The notes below the pieces were generated by a model. It was not told where the DNA came from. It did not search any database and saw only the letters and a list, made by a program, of their open reading frames with translations. Positions 35,779 through 47,325 of a DNA stretch of 64,000 nt are shown piece by piece. This stretch comes from Ceratotherium simum simum (Eukaryota > Chordata > Mammalia > Perissodactyla > Rhinocerotidae), in NCBI RefSeq assembly GCF_000283155.1, contig NW_004454195.1, positions 2,804,111 through 2,868,110 of the forward strand, written 5' to 3'. Position 1 is the first letter of the stretch. The number at the start of each line of letters is the position of its first letter. Both the position numbers and the translations under genes were made by a program.

Positions 35779-36036
35779 ACAGTACCAACACATTTCCCTG
35801 TTGAACATTGCCCAGTATTGAGTTTTAAATATTTGTTATTTGGGGTATAGCTCAAGAATATTATATTATAATATCAACAGTATATAAAAAATCAACAAAA
35901 TGTCCTTATTTAGGAAATTGCCAGATAACTTCTATTGGTCCCATGCTCTCACAGATATTTTCAAGGGTACCCCAAAGAATAAGTTTTTAAAACTTAATAC
36001 TGGGCAATACTCAACAGGGAAATGTATTGGTATTGT
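35779..36036. repeat. Imperfect 69-bp inverted repeat with 120-bp spacer
   Basis: Arm 1 is 35779-35847 and arm 2 is 35968-36036. Aligned by hand, the reverse complement of arm 1 matches arm 2 over 69 positions with about nine mismatches and no gaps. Shared cores are 'aatactgggcaat' and 'tcaacagggaaatgt'. Arm 2 abuts a LINE-1 ORF1-like fragment starting at about 36040. The origin is unclear: twin-primed LINE-1 inversion, local inverted duplication, or a terminal-inverted-repeat element. Confidence 0.85.
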
Positions 36037-36039
36037 TGT

Positions 36040-36475
36040 ATTGATATGTTGAAAGAAATAAATTTAAACATTCAAGAAGTTCAACAGAGCCTAAGCAGAA
36101 TAAATTCAAAGAAAATGATACCCAGGCAACCCCAGGCAACTGCTAAAAACCAAAGAGAAAGAGAAAGTCTTGAAAGAATCCAGAGAAAAATGAAACATTA
36201 CGTAGAAGGAAGCAATGATTCAAATGATGTCTGATTTATCTTCAAAGCAATGGAGTCCTGAAGCTAGTGAAATACCATCTTTACAGTGAGAACATCTCTC
36301 AAGAATAAAGACAAAAGTAAAAACACTTTCATATTAAAAAATAACTGAAAATTTGTCACCAGGAGATCTGCACTATGTGACATTCTAAAGGAAGTTTTTC
36401 AGATTGAAGTGGAAAGTATACCAGATGGAAACTGATTCTCAGGAAGGAATGAAGACCACCAAAAGTGTGTTTAAA
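36040..36475 (+). mobile_element. LINE-1 fragment, ORF1 3' part and inter-ORF region
   Basis: 'acattcaagaagttcaacag', 'aaaccaaagagaaagagaaa', 'aatttgtcaccaggagatct', 'gacattctaaaggaagtttt' and 'aggaaggaatgaagaccacc' correspond to the end of old LINE-1 ORF1 and the start of the spacer before ORF2. No frame is intact. Confidence 0.7.
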
Positions 36476-36689
36476 AAGCCCACAACAGTGTACTATTTGA
36501 AAAATCTGTGCAACCAGATACAAAAATGAAATGTTTTAATTTTTTTCCCCTCCGCTGCTTTCGACCATGCTTGGAAAAATCTACCCTATTGACCTTAAGA
36601 TGTCTCAGCCAACCACCATGACTCTTCAGTCTCTTTCAACAGTTGAAAAAGTTCTTTGTATCTACTTGACTTCTCAATTTGATATCCAA
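36476..36689. other. No recognisable feature
   Basis: Short unassigned stretch. Confidence 0.4.
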
Positions 36690-37263
36690 TTAATGCTCAC
36701 TCGTCCCCTTCCACTCCTGCCAGTCAAATTTTAGCTGACAGCTAGGAATGGGCAGATGAACGGCCTGTTCTATCACTCCTCTTCTTTCTCTTTTCTGTGT
36801 CCCTTTCTCTGATGTTGTTGAAGGAAAAGGGGAAAATTCAATAAAAGCATCAAATATCTTTTTATTAACAAGTGCTGCCGTGGTCCTTTTTAGGTTTCCC
36901 ATCACACAGGTATGCAGCTTCTAGGCATATCATAGGGCCTGTGTTGCAGGTGTTTAGACTCTGGTCATGTGCTGGGGACTGTGCCACAGGTATTCGGAGC
37001 CTGACCATTTCTTGGGGCCTGTGAGTCATATCATGGTACATCTCATGAACTGGTTCTATGATGGGCTCTTGGGAAAACTCTTCATTTTTGATATCCAGCA
37101 GTATCTCCTCAGCTACCTTTTCTAGCCAGGAATCTACAGTCACATACTTTTGGAAAACCCTCTTTGCCCGGGTTTTGTATATAATATAGGACTGCTCAAA
37201 ACTGGACTTGGCATGGCTACTCAAGACTGTCTTATGTCTATTTAAGCCACAGAAAATCTCTCA
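36690..37263 (-). pseudogene. Unassigned open frame, possible frame-shifted retrocopy
   Basis: I do not recognise this sequence. A minus frame is open from the upstream stop at 37261-37263 down to a TAA near 36865. It contains no upstream ATG near its start and could begin only at a non-ATG codon. Its residues look protein-like, e.g. 'KTRAKRVFQKYVTVDSWLEK' followed by 'VAEEILLDIKNEEFSQEPII', a charged helical stretch. A second minus frame (36690-36905) overlaps its end and goes on with 'NKKIFDAFIEFSPF', so the two could be one former frame broken by a shift. There is no repeat signature, no clear splice site set and no poly-A tail. A processed pseudogene, an exon, or plain chance in 64 kb all remain possible. 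Confidence 0.25.
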
Positions 37264-38335
37264 ACCTAACTACTCAAAACTTGTAGGACTGCAGATTATT
37301 TCACTGTGGCCTCCTTTCTCTGCTCAGCATCTACCCTCACCCTCTACTCCATCCTCCATTCAAAAGGACAGAAGGCAGATAAGAAGTTTCTTCTTAAGTA
37401 GATGAACAATCAGGAATGAGATGCCAGTTTTTCTTTTAAAGCTTTCTTACTTGGCTGTAAAGAGAGGACAAAAACAGGTCCCCATCCTACTACCACACAG
37501 GAAAAGAGAGAAAAGCCAGAGGACTCTGCCTCTAAGCCAATCACCACCACTCCATATACATCCTTAAGTCTCCTACTACTTTATAACTTTTGCTAGAAAA
37601 GATTAGTGCGAAAATGGCTGAGAAAGCAGGATAATTTTGACTGCCTGAGTTTAAGTCCTAGGGAGATATCTGGGCCTTTCAATGTTGACTCCTTTTAGAA
37701 TGTAGTAGTAATCGTCACCTCTTTGTGTTCATCTTTGGACCCCATTCGCTAATTCTGGGGCAACAGAATTCTCAGCATTCTGTTACAGTTGCACAGATCA
37801 AAATCTCCGAAATATAAGATCCAATTCTTCTTTTTAAAAAAATCTTTTTTTTTTTTTTTGTTACTTGGAACGTAGAACAATATAAGAGAGCACTTGTTTA
37901 GCATTCTTGGGAATTCTGAATTTCTATGTGTTCTGTCATTGATACTAGACATTAAGAAGCTATGCATTTTGTGAGGTCCAATCTAAACTATCTCAAGAGC
38001 TCTTAACTCTGGGTCCTGTGGTCTCTATTCTCTCAATGACCAAGTTAATTGGGCATGTCCATAAAAGGAGGTCATACTGCTTAGGGTCAATGCCAAGGAC
38101 TAGAATTATTTAACTTTGAGCTACTAGTTTTATTAATGGCAAACTACGTGCTCTATATCCACATTTATGGCCTCACTGTCACCTATGTTAATGTCTTCTA
38201 AATCTGTATCCAACTGGTCCTCCATGAGCTCCCGAAAAAAGTATATGCAACGCTCATGTCTAATTTCAACACAATCAAAGCTAAAGCTATGATCTTCTTT
38301 CCAAATGTTCTATTCCTATATTCATTCCTTCAAAA
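37264..38335. other. No confident feature
   Basis: A weak MIR-like stretch may lie at 37625-37740 ('gactgcctgagtttaagtcc'). A T-run lies at about 37846-37859. Nothing else is identified. Confidence 0.3.
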
Positions 38336-38339
38336 CATA

Positions 38340-38843
38340 TATTTTGAGCATTACTCACATGGATTAGTCAGTCTCAAGGAGGTAGATGGATAACAAACAA
38401 ACATTATGTGAGATAATAAGTACTAGGGAAAAGAATAAAGCAGGGAACAGAAAATGACAGGAGTACTATTTTACATAAGTTGGTAAGTAACGTCCTCTAT
38501 GATAAGGTGATATCCAGGTTGAGACATGAAGGCACTATAGCAGTAAGCCATGTGAATATCTGGAGGAAGAGATCCCCAAAGACAGAAGCTTGGCTGGATA
38601 GTTTAGAGAAAATCAAGGAGTCAAGTGTGCCTGGAGCACAGTGACCAAGAAAGCAAGTGGTAGGAAGTGAGGTCAGAGAAGTTGTGTGGGTCAGATCACA
38701 TACGGTCCTATAAGGTGTTACAAGGGCCATGATTTTTACTCAGGATAATGTGTGAAGCCATTCAAGATTTTGAGCAGAGAAGTTATATGACTTTTTTTAA
38801 TGTATAATGTAAAAGGAGCCATGTGAAAACAGATCATAGTGGG
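38340..38843 (-). mobile_element. L2 LINE, piece 1 (3' end) of a split copy
   Basis: Reverse-complement L2: 'gataataagtactagggaaa', 'ggtaggaagtgaggtcagag', 'gggtcagatcacatacggtc', 'caagattttgagcagagaag'. It continues after the LINE-1 insertion at 46381. Confidence 0.8.
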
Positions 38844-39541
38844 AGTCAATATGGCAGAACAAGTATGTAGCAATGCACGGGTGGAGAGAATTGACTCTGG
38901 TCGAGGTGACATCATAAAGATGATGGCATAGCTTGTTCCTGACTTCAGTCTCCCTCACAAGAACACCAACTGGCAACTATCTATAGGTAAGACACCATAT
39001 GAAAATCCCAGAACCCTGGGAGTGAGGCTGAAACATCCCCCTGGACCACAGAGACTGAGAAGTAACACAAGGGCAAGAGAAGTATTTCACTTTGACTGCA
39101 TGGCTCCTCCCCCAGGTTGGCACAGCCCCACATTGAGAAGACCCCCCTGGGCCTATGGTTTCTCCAGGGGGGAAAAGAGAGCCTAGGTGGACATCAGCTT
39201 TCCCAGCATTGCGGGATATTTCCTGGAAAGCCCACTCCAGTCAAGACTTATGGTGTTCACTGAGGGAATCTGCCAGGCTCAACTACTGGGGATCAGATAG
39301 AGACAGAGAAGAGAGCCAGGGCTTATAGCTACCAGTGCTTAGATCTTGACAGACTGCACTCCTACTTGCGGCAGTGCCCAAGCAGAGATCCCAACCAGCA
39401 GCTCTGCCCCTCTGCAGAGCCAAGCTGGTGGCTCTGTCTGGCCAGAGAGCTTGATTGGCAGTTCTGTCTTATTTAGGTCCCCAGCCAATGGGTCCATTTT
39501 ATAGTCTCTGCCAGGCAGGAAAACAATTTCAAAGACCCACC

Positions 39542-40138
39542 CAACTGCTGAGCATAACCTCTAGTCCCACCCCACTCGGAAGCATGGTCACAAACACTCA
39601 GCAGCCACAGAGGATATCCTATAGCCCTTCTGGGCAGGGGAGCAAACTTGCAGCCCTGCCCAACTGCTAAGCATAGGCTCCAGTTCTGCCTGACAAGGAA
39701 GCCTGGGCTGAGATATTAGGCAGCCTTGGAACAAGTCCTATAGCCCACCAGGGCAGGGAAGCAAGGCAGCAGAGGTACTCAACTGCTTACCATAGTCTCC
39801 AGTCCTGCCTGACTAGGAAGCCTGGCCAGAAAACGCAGGCAGCTGCAGAACCCATCCTATAGCCCTGCATGGGGAAGGAGACAAGCCAGAAGCCCTGCCC
39901 AACTGTTGAGCATAGCCTCTGGTGCCAAATAACCAGGGAGATTGAACAATGATACTAGGCAGCCTTGATGTCCAGCATACAGCCCCATCCAGCAGTGGAG
40001 ACAAGCCTACAGCCTTGCCTGATTGCTAAATATAGCCTGCAGCCTTATCCAGGCAGGGTAACCAACCAGTGACTATCAGCAATTGTGGAGCATATCCTGT
40101 GGCCACACCCAACCAAGGAGCATAGACAGCAACCCTGT
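39542..40138 (+). repeat. About 119-bp tandem repeats in the LINE-1 5' untranslated region
   Basis: The phrase 'caactgctgagcata' and its variants recur at 39542, 39661, 39780, 39900 and 40019, giving spacings of 119, 119, 120 and 119. Units share 'agtcctgcctgac', 'ggcagcc' and 'cctatagccc'. Each unit seems to hold about three diverged ~40-bp subunits, and further degraded 40-bp repeats continue to about 40600. LINE-1 5' untranslated regions of several mammals carry tandem promoter monomers, so this may be an old promoter array; that role is inference. Confidence 0.8.
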
Positions 40139-40739
40139 GCAGCCACAAAGCACAGTCTCCAGCTCCACTCAACTGTGGGATACAGCTGGAGGCCCTGCTC
40201 AATCAGAGAGCCAGGCCAATGACCTCATCTGAGAGCAAAGCTCAGCCTGTAGCAAGTCCAACTTTAAGGCACAGCCTGGGACCCCATCTGATCACAGAGC
40301 ACAGGCTGAGGCCATATCTGATTGCATAGCCTTGTCTGCAGCCCTGGCTGAATGTGGAATCTAGCCCGTGGCTCTATATGGTCAGAGGGAATAGCCTGAG
40401 GACCCATCTGATGAGAGTGATTTCAAATCCCAGTTAGTGTCCCCAAGTGATCATAGAACAGGACCAGCAAGCCTACTGGACCAAGAAACCCACTCACAGC
40501 TCCACTTGAATGTGGAACCCAGCCAATAAGCCCACCAAACCACAGACCCCAGCCTGTGCCACCCACCTCCCCAACCTCAGACGTGGTCAGTGGCCTTGAC
40601 CAACTACAGACCATGATACCAATCCTTGCCTGCCCACAATTGCTACCAGTGAACCCACCCAGTACCTGAGCTGAGCTGATTGGTCAAGGTCTTTCACTGC
40701 CAAAGCAAATCTGCAAAGTTTGGGAGAAGAGACCTCTTC

Positions 40740-41730
40740 CTCAAATGAGAAGATACTAATGCAAGAAGTCAAGGATCACAAAGAATCAGGTAAGCATGAC
40801 ACAATAAAAAATAAAACTAATAGAGTTCCAATTCTAAAGAAATAGAGATCTATGAACTGTCTGACAAAGAATTCAGGATAATTCTCTCCATGAAGTTCAG
40901 TAAACTACAAGAACACACAGACACACAACTAAAATGAAATTAGGAAAACAATGTAGGAGCAAAATGAGAAGTTAAACAAAGAAATAGCAACCGTAAAAAC
41001 AAAACCTGGAAATCCTACAGCTGAAGAATACGACTGAACTGAAGAATTCAATAGAGAGCTTCAAGCAGACTTGACAGAGTAGGAGAAAGAATCAGTGAAC
41101 TGAAAGACAGATCATATGATGTTATCTAGCCAGAGAAGCAAAAAAAGAAAGAAAAGAAAAAAAAAAGAAAGAATGTAAAAGAGTAAAGAAAGCCTATGAG
41201 ACTTACAGGATTCCATCAACAGAAAAAATAAACATATTATGGGAATCCTGGAATAAGAAGGGAAAGAGAAAGTGACAGAAAATGTATTTAAAGAAATAAT
41301 GGCTGAAAACCTCCCAAACTTGGAGAGAGAAATGGATATCCAGATTCAAGAGGCTCAAAGGACCCCAAATGGGTTGAACCAGAAAAGGGCTATACCAAGA
41401 CATAATTTAATTGTCAAAAGTCAAACACAAAGATAATTTTGAAAGCAGCAAGAGAAGAGCACTCAACATATTCAAGGGAACCTCCATAAAACTATCAGTT
41501 GATTGATTTCTCACCGAAAACTTTGTAGGCCAGGAAAGAGTTGGATGATATATTCAAAATATTGATAGAAAAAAAATTGTCAACCAAGAATACTATACCT
41601 GGCAAAATTGTCCTTCAGAAATAAGAAGAGATGAAGATTTTACCCAACACACAAAAGCTGAGGGAGTTCATAAACACTTGACCTGCCTTACAAGATATGC
41701 TAAAGGATATTCTTCAAGCTCAAATAAAAT
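40740..41730 (+). pseudogene. LINE-1 ORF1 remnant
   Basis: Degraded ORF1 sequence of the 38844-46380 element. The coiled-coil part lies around 41030-41200 ('agaatcagtgaactgaaaga'), and the RNA-binding part continues through 'ataatggctgaaaacctccc', 'gaaagcagcaagagaaga' and 'actatacctggcaaaattg'. ORF1p is the RNA-binding trimeric protein of LINE-1. No frame stays open for the ~300 codons expected, and an A-rich microsatellite (about 41140-41172) has expanded inside it. Confidence 0.7.
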
Positions 41731-42219
41731 GTTGCTAATTAACATCATAAAAACACATAAATGTGTAAAATCCACTGGTAACATATATAGTCAAAGAGAT
41801 TCTCTAATATTGTAATGGTGGTGCATACATAACCTACAACTCTGATTTAAAAGTTAAAGAACAAACATATTAAAAATAACTACAACTATAATAATTTGTT
41901 ATCATGTATACAATATAAGAAAGAGGTAAATTGTAATGTTAATAACCTAAAATGTGAAGGAGGAGCAGTTAAAGTACAAAGTTTCTGTATGTTTTAGAAG
42001 TTAAGTTGTTATCAGCATAAAATAGGATGTTGTAAGCATAAGATATTTTATGCAAGCTTCATGGTACTCAAAAGGAAAAACCTGCAGCAGATACACAAAG
42101 ATTATTATAAAGAAATCAAAGCATACCAGCACAAAAAGTCATCAAAGCACGAAAGAAAATATCAAAAGAGAAAGCAAGGAACAAAGAATCTACAAAGCAA
42201 TCAGAAAACAATTAACAAA

Positions 42220-45200
42220 ATGGCAATAATAAATCCCTACCTATCAATAATTACTTTAAACATAACTATATTAAATTCTCTAATCAAAAGACACAGAATG
42301 GCTGAATGGGTTAAAAAAATAAAAACCAAGTTTCAGTGGTATGCTACCTACAAAAGACTCAATTTGGCTTTAAGGACATATGTAGGCTGAAAGTGAAGAG
42401 ATGGAAAAAGATATTTCAAGTAAATGATAATCAAGGGAAAGCAGGGGTAGATATACTTATATCTGAAAAAATAGACTTTTAGCTATAAAGGTTAAAATTT
42501 TTTAAAACTTCAAAATGGTCACAAGAGACCAAAAAGATCATTATATAATGTTAAATGGGTTAATTCATCAAGAACATATAAAAATTGTAAGCATTTGTTT
42601 ACCCAACATCAGACCATCTAAATATATAATGCAAATACTAACAGAACTAAAAGGGGAAATAAACAGCAATACAATAATAGTTAGGGACTTTAATACCCCA
42701 CTCTCAAAATGGACAGATCATATGAGAGAATAAATAAGGAAACATGCATTTGAACAACAGTCTAGACCAAATGGACTGAAGAGACATAATATGAACATTT
42801 CATCCAATGACAACAGAATACACATTCTTCTCAAGTCCACACAGAATATTTTCTAAAATAGATCCTATGAAAGGTCACAAAACAAGTATCAATGAATTCA
42901 AGAACATAGAAGTTATATCAAGTATCTTTTCTGACCACAATGGTATAAAACTAGAAGATAACAGGAGGAGAACTGGAAAATTCACAAGTATGTGGAAATT
43001 AAACAACATACTCCTTAACAACCAATGGATCAAAGAAGAAATCACAAAATACCTTGAGACAAATGAAAATAGAGACATAACAAAACTTATGAGATATAGC
43101 AAAAGAAGTTCTAGGAGGAGTTTATAGCTATAAACACATACATTAAGAAAAGAAAGATCTCAAATAAACAGCCTAACATTACACATCAAGGAACTACAAA
43201 AAGAAGAACACACTAAGCCCCAAATTAGCAGAAAGAAGGAAATATTAAAGATTAGAGCAGAAATAAATAAAATAAACAATAAGAAAACAACAGAAAAAGT
43301 TAACAAAACTAAGTTGATTCCTTGAAAAGATAAAATTGACAAAACTTTAGCTAGACTAACCAAGAAAAAAAAAGGATTCAAAGAAATAAAATTACAAATG
43401 AAAGAAGAGACATTATGATCGATATTACAGAAATACAAAGGATCATTAAGAGACTACTATGTGCAACTATACACCAACAATCGGATGATGTAGAAGAAAT
43501 GGAAAAATTTCTAGCTACATACAACCTATCAAAACTGAGTGATGAATAAATAGAACTCTAAACAGATCAATAGTGAGTAAGGAGATTGAATCAGTAATCA
43601 ACAACCTCCCAACAGAGAAAAGTCAAGAACCAGATAGTTTCACTGGTGAATTCCACCAACTATTTAAAGAAGAATTAATGTTAACCCTTCTCAAACTTCT
43701 CTAAAATTTTGAAGAGGAGGAAACAATTCTAAACTCATTTTAAAAGGGCAGCATTACCTTGATACCAAAACCAGATAAAGATACTACAAGAAAACGAAAT
43801 TATAGGACAATATCCCTGATGAATGTAGATACAAAAATTCTCAACAAAATACCAGGAAACTAAATTCAATGGCACATTAAAAGGATCATACGTATATCAA
43901 GTGGGATTTATCCCTGAGATGCAAGGATGGTTCAACATACACAAATCAATAAATGTGATCATCACATTAATAGAATGAAAGATAAAAAATCATATGATCA
44001 TCTCAATACATGCAGAAAAGTGTTTGATAAAATTCAACATCTTTTCATGACAAAAGCTCTCAACAAACTGGATATAGAAGGAACATACCTCAATATAATT
44101 AAGACCATATATGACAAGCTCACATGTTACACCATACTCAACAGGGAAAAGTTGAAAGCTTTTCCTCTAAGATCAAGGACAAGACAAGGATGCCCTCTCT
44201 TATCACTCTTATTCAACATATTTATTGGAAGTACTAGCCAGAGCAATCAGGCAAGAAAAAGAAATAAACAAATCTAAATTGAAAAGGAAGAAGTAAAATT
44301 GTCTCTTTTGGAAGATGAAATGATTTTATACATAGAAAACTCTAACACTCCACCAAGAAACTGTTAGAACTAATAAACAAATGAAGTAAAGTTGGAGAAT
44401 TAAAAAAATCAACATTAAGAAATCAGGTTTGTTTTTGTACACCAATGACAAATTATCTGAAAAAAAAATAAAGAAAATAATTCCATCTACAATTGCATTA
44501 AAAACTAACATAATTAGGAATATATTTAGCCAAGGAGGTGAAACATCTGTACATTGAAAACTATAAAACTTTGATGAAAGAAGTTGAAGAAGACAGATGT
44601 AAACTGAAAGATAGCCTGTGTTCATAGGACAGAAGAATGAAATTGTTAAAATGTCCGCACTAACCAAAGTCATCTATAGATTTAATGCAATCCTTCTCAA
44701 ATTCCAATGGCATTTTTCACAGAAATAGAAAAACAATCCTAAAATTTATATGGATTCATAAAAGACCCCAAATAGCCAAAGCAATCCTGAAAAAGAACAA
44801 AGCTGGATGTATCACACTTTCTGATCTCAAACTATGTTATGAAGAAGCTATAGTAATCAAAACAGTATGATACTGGCATAAAAATAGACACAGACCAATG
44901 GAATAGAGTCAAGAGCACAGAAATAAAACCTTACATATACAGTCAATTAATTTATGACAAGGGAGCCAAGAATACTCAATGGAGAAAGGATAGTCTTTTC
45001 AATAAATGGTGTTGAGAAAACTGGATAATCACATACAGAAGAATGAAATTGGACCCCTATCTTATAGTGCTCATAAAAATTAATTCAAATTGAATTAAAG
45101 ACTTAAACATTAACCTGAAACCATAAGACTTTTATAAGAATACATAAAGAAAAGCTCCTTGACATTGATCTTGGCAACAATTTTTGAGACATGACACCAA

Positions 45201-45955
45201 AAGTGCAAGCAACAAATTAAAAATAAACAAGTAGGACTACATCAAACTAAAAATCTTTTGCACAACCAAGAAAAGATTGACAAAAAAGCAGCCTACAGAA
45301 TGGGAGAAAATATTTGCAAACCATCTATCTCATAAGGGGTTAATACCCAAAATATAAGAAACCCATACAAGTCAATAGTAAAACAAACAAACAAGAAATC
45401 CAATTAAAAAATGGGCAGAGGGTCTGAATAGACATTTTTCAAAGGAAGATATATAAATGGCCAACACATATATGCTCAACATCACTAATCATCTGGAAAT
45501 GCAAATCAAAACCAAATGAGATATCACTTTATATCTGTTAGAATGTCAATTATCAAAAAGATAAGAGATGAGGATGTGGAGAAAACTGAACCCCTGTGCA
45601 CTGTTGGTGGGAATGTAAACTGGTACAGCCACTATTGAAAATAGTATGGAAGTTCCTCAAAAAATTAAAAATAGATCTACCATATAATCCATCAATCCCA
45701 CTCCTGGGTATATATCCAAAGGAAATAAAAATACTAACTCAAAAGGATATCTGCATTCCCATGTTTATAGCAGCGTTATCCACAATAACAAAGGTTGGGA
45801 AACAACCTAAGCGTCCATTCATGGATGAATGGATAAAGAAAATGTGGTACATATATATATATACAATGAAATATTATTCATTCATGAGAAAGAAGGAAAT
45901 CCTGCCCTTTGCGACAATACAATGGACCCTGAAGAAATTATCCTATGTGAAATAA
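42220..45955 (+). pseudogene. LINE-1 ORF2 remnant (endonuclease and reverse transcriptase)
   Basis: The likely original start is the ATG at 42220 (frame 'MAIINPYLSIITLNITILNS') and the likely stop ends at 45955. The span, 3.7 kb, is the usual ORF2 length. The endonuclease domain shows 'IIVRDFNTPLSKW' in place of the usual V-G-D-F-N, and 'FSDHNGIKLED' keeps the S-D-H motif. The reverse transcriptase catalytic F-A-D-D reads L-E-D-E at 44308-44319, so even an uninterrupted product would lack the second catalytic Asp. The C-terminal Cys region survives as '[13 protein letters not shown]' at 45596. At least six shifted or stopped frames break it. Confidence 0.85.
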
Positions 45956-46380
45956 GTCAGACAGAAAAGCCAAATATTGTATGATCTTCCATATATGTGG
46001 AATCTAAAAACAGCCAAACTCCTAGACACAAAGAGTTGAATGTAGATTGCCAGGGACTGAGGGGTTGGGAGAAATGGGGAGAAGTTGGTCAGAGGGTACA
46101 AACTTCCAGTTATAAGATAAATAAGTTCTGGGGATCTAATACACAATATGACTATAATTAACAATACTGTGTAATATACTTGAATATTTCTAGAAGAGTA
46201 GATCTTAAATATTCTCACCACAAAAAAAAAATGGTATGTATGTGAGGTGATGGAGGGTTAACTAACCCTATTGATGTAATCATTTCACAATATATATGTG
46301 TATCAATTCATCACATTTTACACCTTAAACTACACAATGTTACTTGTCAACTATATCTCAACAAAGCTGAAAAAACAAAA

Positions 46381-46437
46381 GAGAACTGACTATGGTGGGG
46401 CAAGAGAGGTGAGAAGTAATCAGATTCCAGATACAAA
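46381..46437 (-). mobile_element. L2 LINE, piece 2 of the split copy
   Basis: 'tatggtggggcaagagagg' and 'gagaagtaatcagattccag' resume the reverse-complement L2 order right after the 7.5-kb LINE-1, with a small internal deletion compared with the consensus as I recall it. Confidence 0.7.
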
Positions 46438-46439
46438 TA

Positions 46440-46727
46440 CAAACTCACATATGCACAAACATACATATTGACATGTAAGTGTACATTTTTGTTTTTCATT
46501 TATTAATAAAGTTCATGTAGTGAGTTACATAAACTCCACAAATCTGGAGTATACAGTTCAATTAATTTTAACACATGTATCACTAAGGTAATTCTTACCC
46601 AAATCGAGAATTAAGAAAAGAACATTTACATCACCCCAGATAGTTCCCTCATGCTTCTTTCTAGTCAATAGCCACTCCCACTGCTAATTGCTCTTCTGCC
46701 TATTTTTGAAATTCATATAATGGAGAT
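46440..46727 (-). mobile_element. LINE-1 3' fragment, antisense, inside the L2
   Basis: 'gttacataaactccacaaat', 'acatttacatcaccccagat', 'tagtcaatagccactccca' and 'attcatataatggagatttt' are the reverse complement of an old LINE-1 3' region. Flanking 'tccagatacaa' (about 46427) and 'tcagatatatt' (about 46730) may be the worn target-site duplication. Confidence 0.65.
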
Positions 46728-47170
46728 TTTCAGATATATTTTAATTCCAGCTAATAGGATTGATTGATGAATTTGATCTGATTATGAAAGAGTAAGAGGA
46801 GTTAAGGCTGACTCTGAAGTTTTTGGCCTTTGTCACTAGAGGAATGAACTTGCCATTTAATGAGATGGGGTAAACCGAGTAAGAAACCAGTCTTGTGTCT
46901 GTGTGGGAGATGGTGGTAGAAGGAGGATAGTTAACAGCGCTTCCACTTTTGATTTACCAAGTCTGTGGTTCTTACTATATACCCAAGGAGACGTGCCTAC
47001 TGGATAGTCGGATATAAAACTGTAGTTCAGAGTAGAGTCAGAGCTGAAAAAATATTTTGGAGTTAACAACATATAAATGACATTTAAACATGTAAGATTG
47101 AAAGAGATCACCTAAGAAGTTATTGTAGACTCCCCCAAAAAAGAAGAGATTAGAGAACTCCAATTTTTTA
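46728..47170 (-). mobile_element. L2 LINE, piece 3 of the split copy
   Basis: 'gttaaggctgactctgaagt', 'ttttggcctttgtcactaga', 'acttgccatttaatgagatg' and 'tgcctactggatagtcggat' follow the reverse complement of the region 5' of the common L2 3' end. Confidence 0.75.
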
Positions 47171-47325
47171 TTGGTGTCATAATAGTTGATAACATTGTGA
47201 AATTTCAGTTGTACGTTATTATTTGTCAGTCATCATGTATATGTGCCCCTTTACCCATTATGCCCAGCCCCCAACTCCCTTCCCCTCTGGTAACCACTGA
47301 TCTGTTAGAGAACTCCAATTTTTTA
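47150..47325 (-). mobile_element. 134-bp LINE-1 3' insertion with perfect 21-bp target-site duplication
   Basis: The inserted segment (47171-47304) reads on the plus strand 'cataatagttgataacattg', 'acgttattatttgtcagtca' and 'tctggtaaccactgatctgt', the reverse complement of a LINE-1 3' terminus. The 21 bases at 47150-47170 are repeated exactly at 47305-47325, and L2 sequence is continuous across them. It is strongly 5'-truncated, and the exact duplication suggests it is the youngest of the three LINE-1 insertions in this L2. Confidence 0.95.

Larger units (their letters stand above)
38844..46380 (+). mobile_element. Near full-length LINE-1, about 7.5 kb, inactive
   Basis: All LINE-1 parts are in order: a long 5' untranslated region (38844 to about 40740) with internal tandem repeats, an ORF1 remnant, the inter-ORF spacer, an ORF2 remnant (42220-45955), and a 3' untranslated region ending in an A-rich tail (to 46380). 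It interrupts an L2 copy. The flanks 38825-38843 and 46381-46399 match at 14 of 19 positions, consistent with a worn target-site duplication directly after the A-rich tail. All open frames are short and shifted, so it cannot move. Its ORF2 and 3' sequences resemble old L1MA/L1M-class elements. Confidence 0.85.

Noticed and set aside
39542..40138. CRISPR-like regular repeats
   Set aside because: Spacing is regular, but whole units are homologous with no unique spacers, and the array sits inside a LINE-1 in a mammalian genome.
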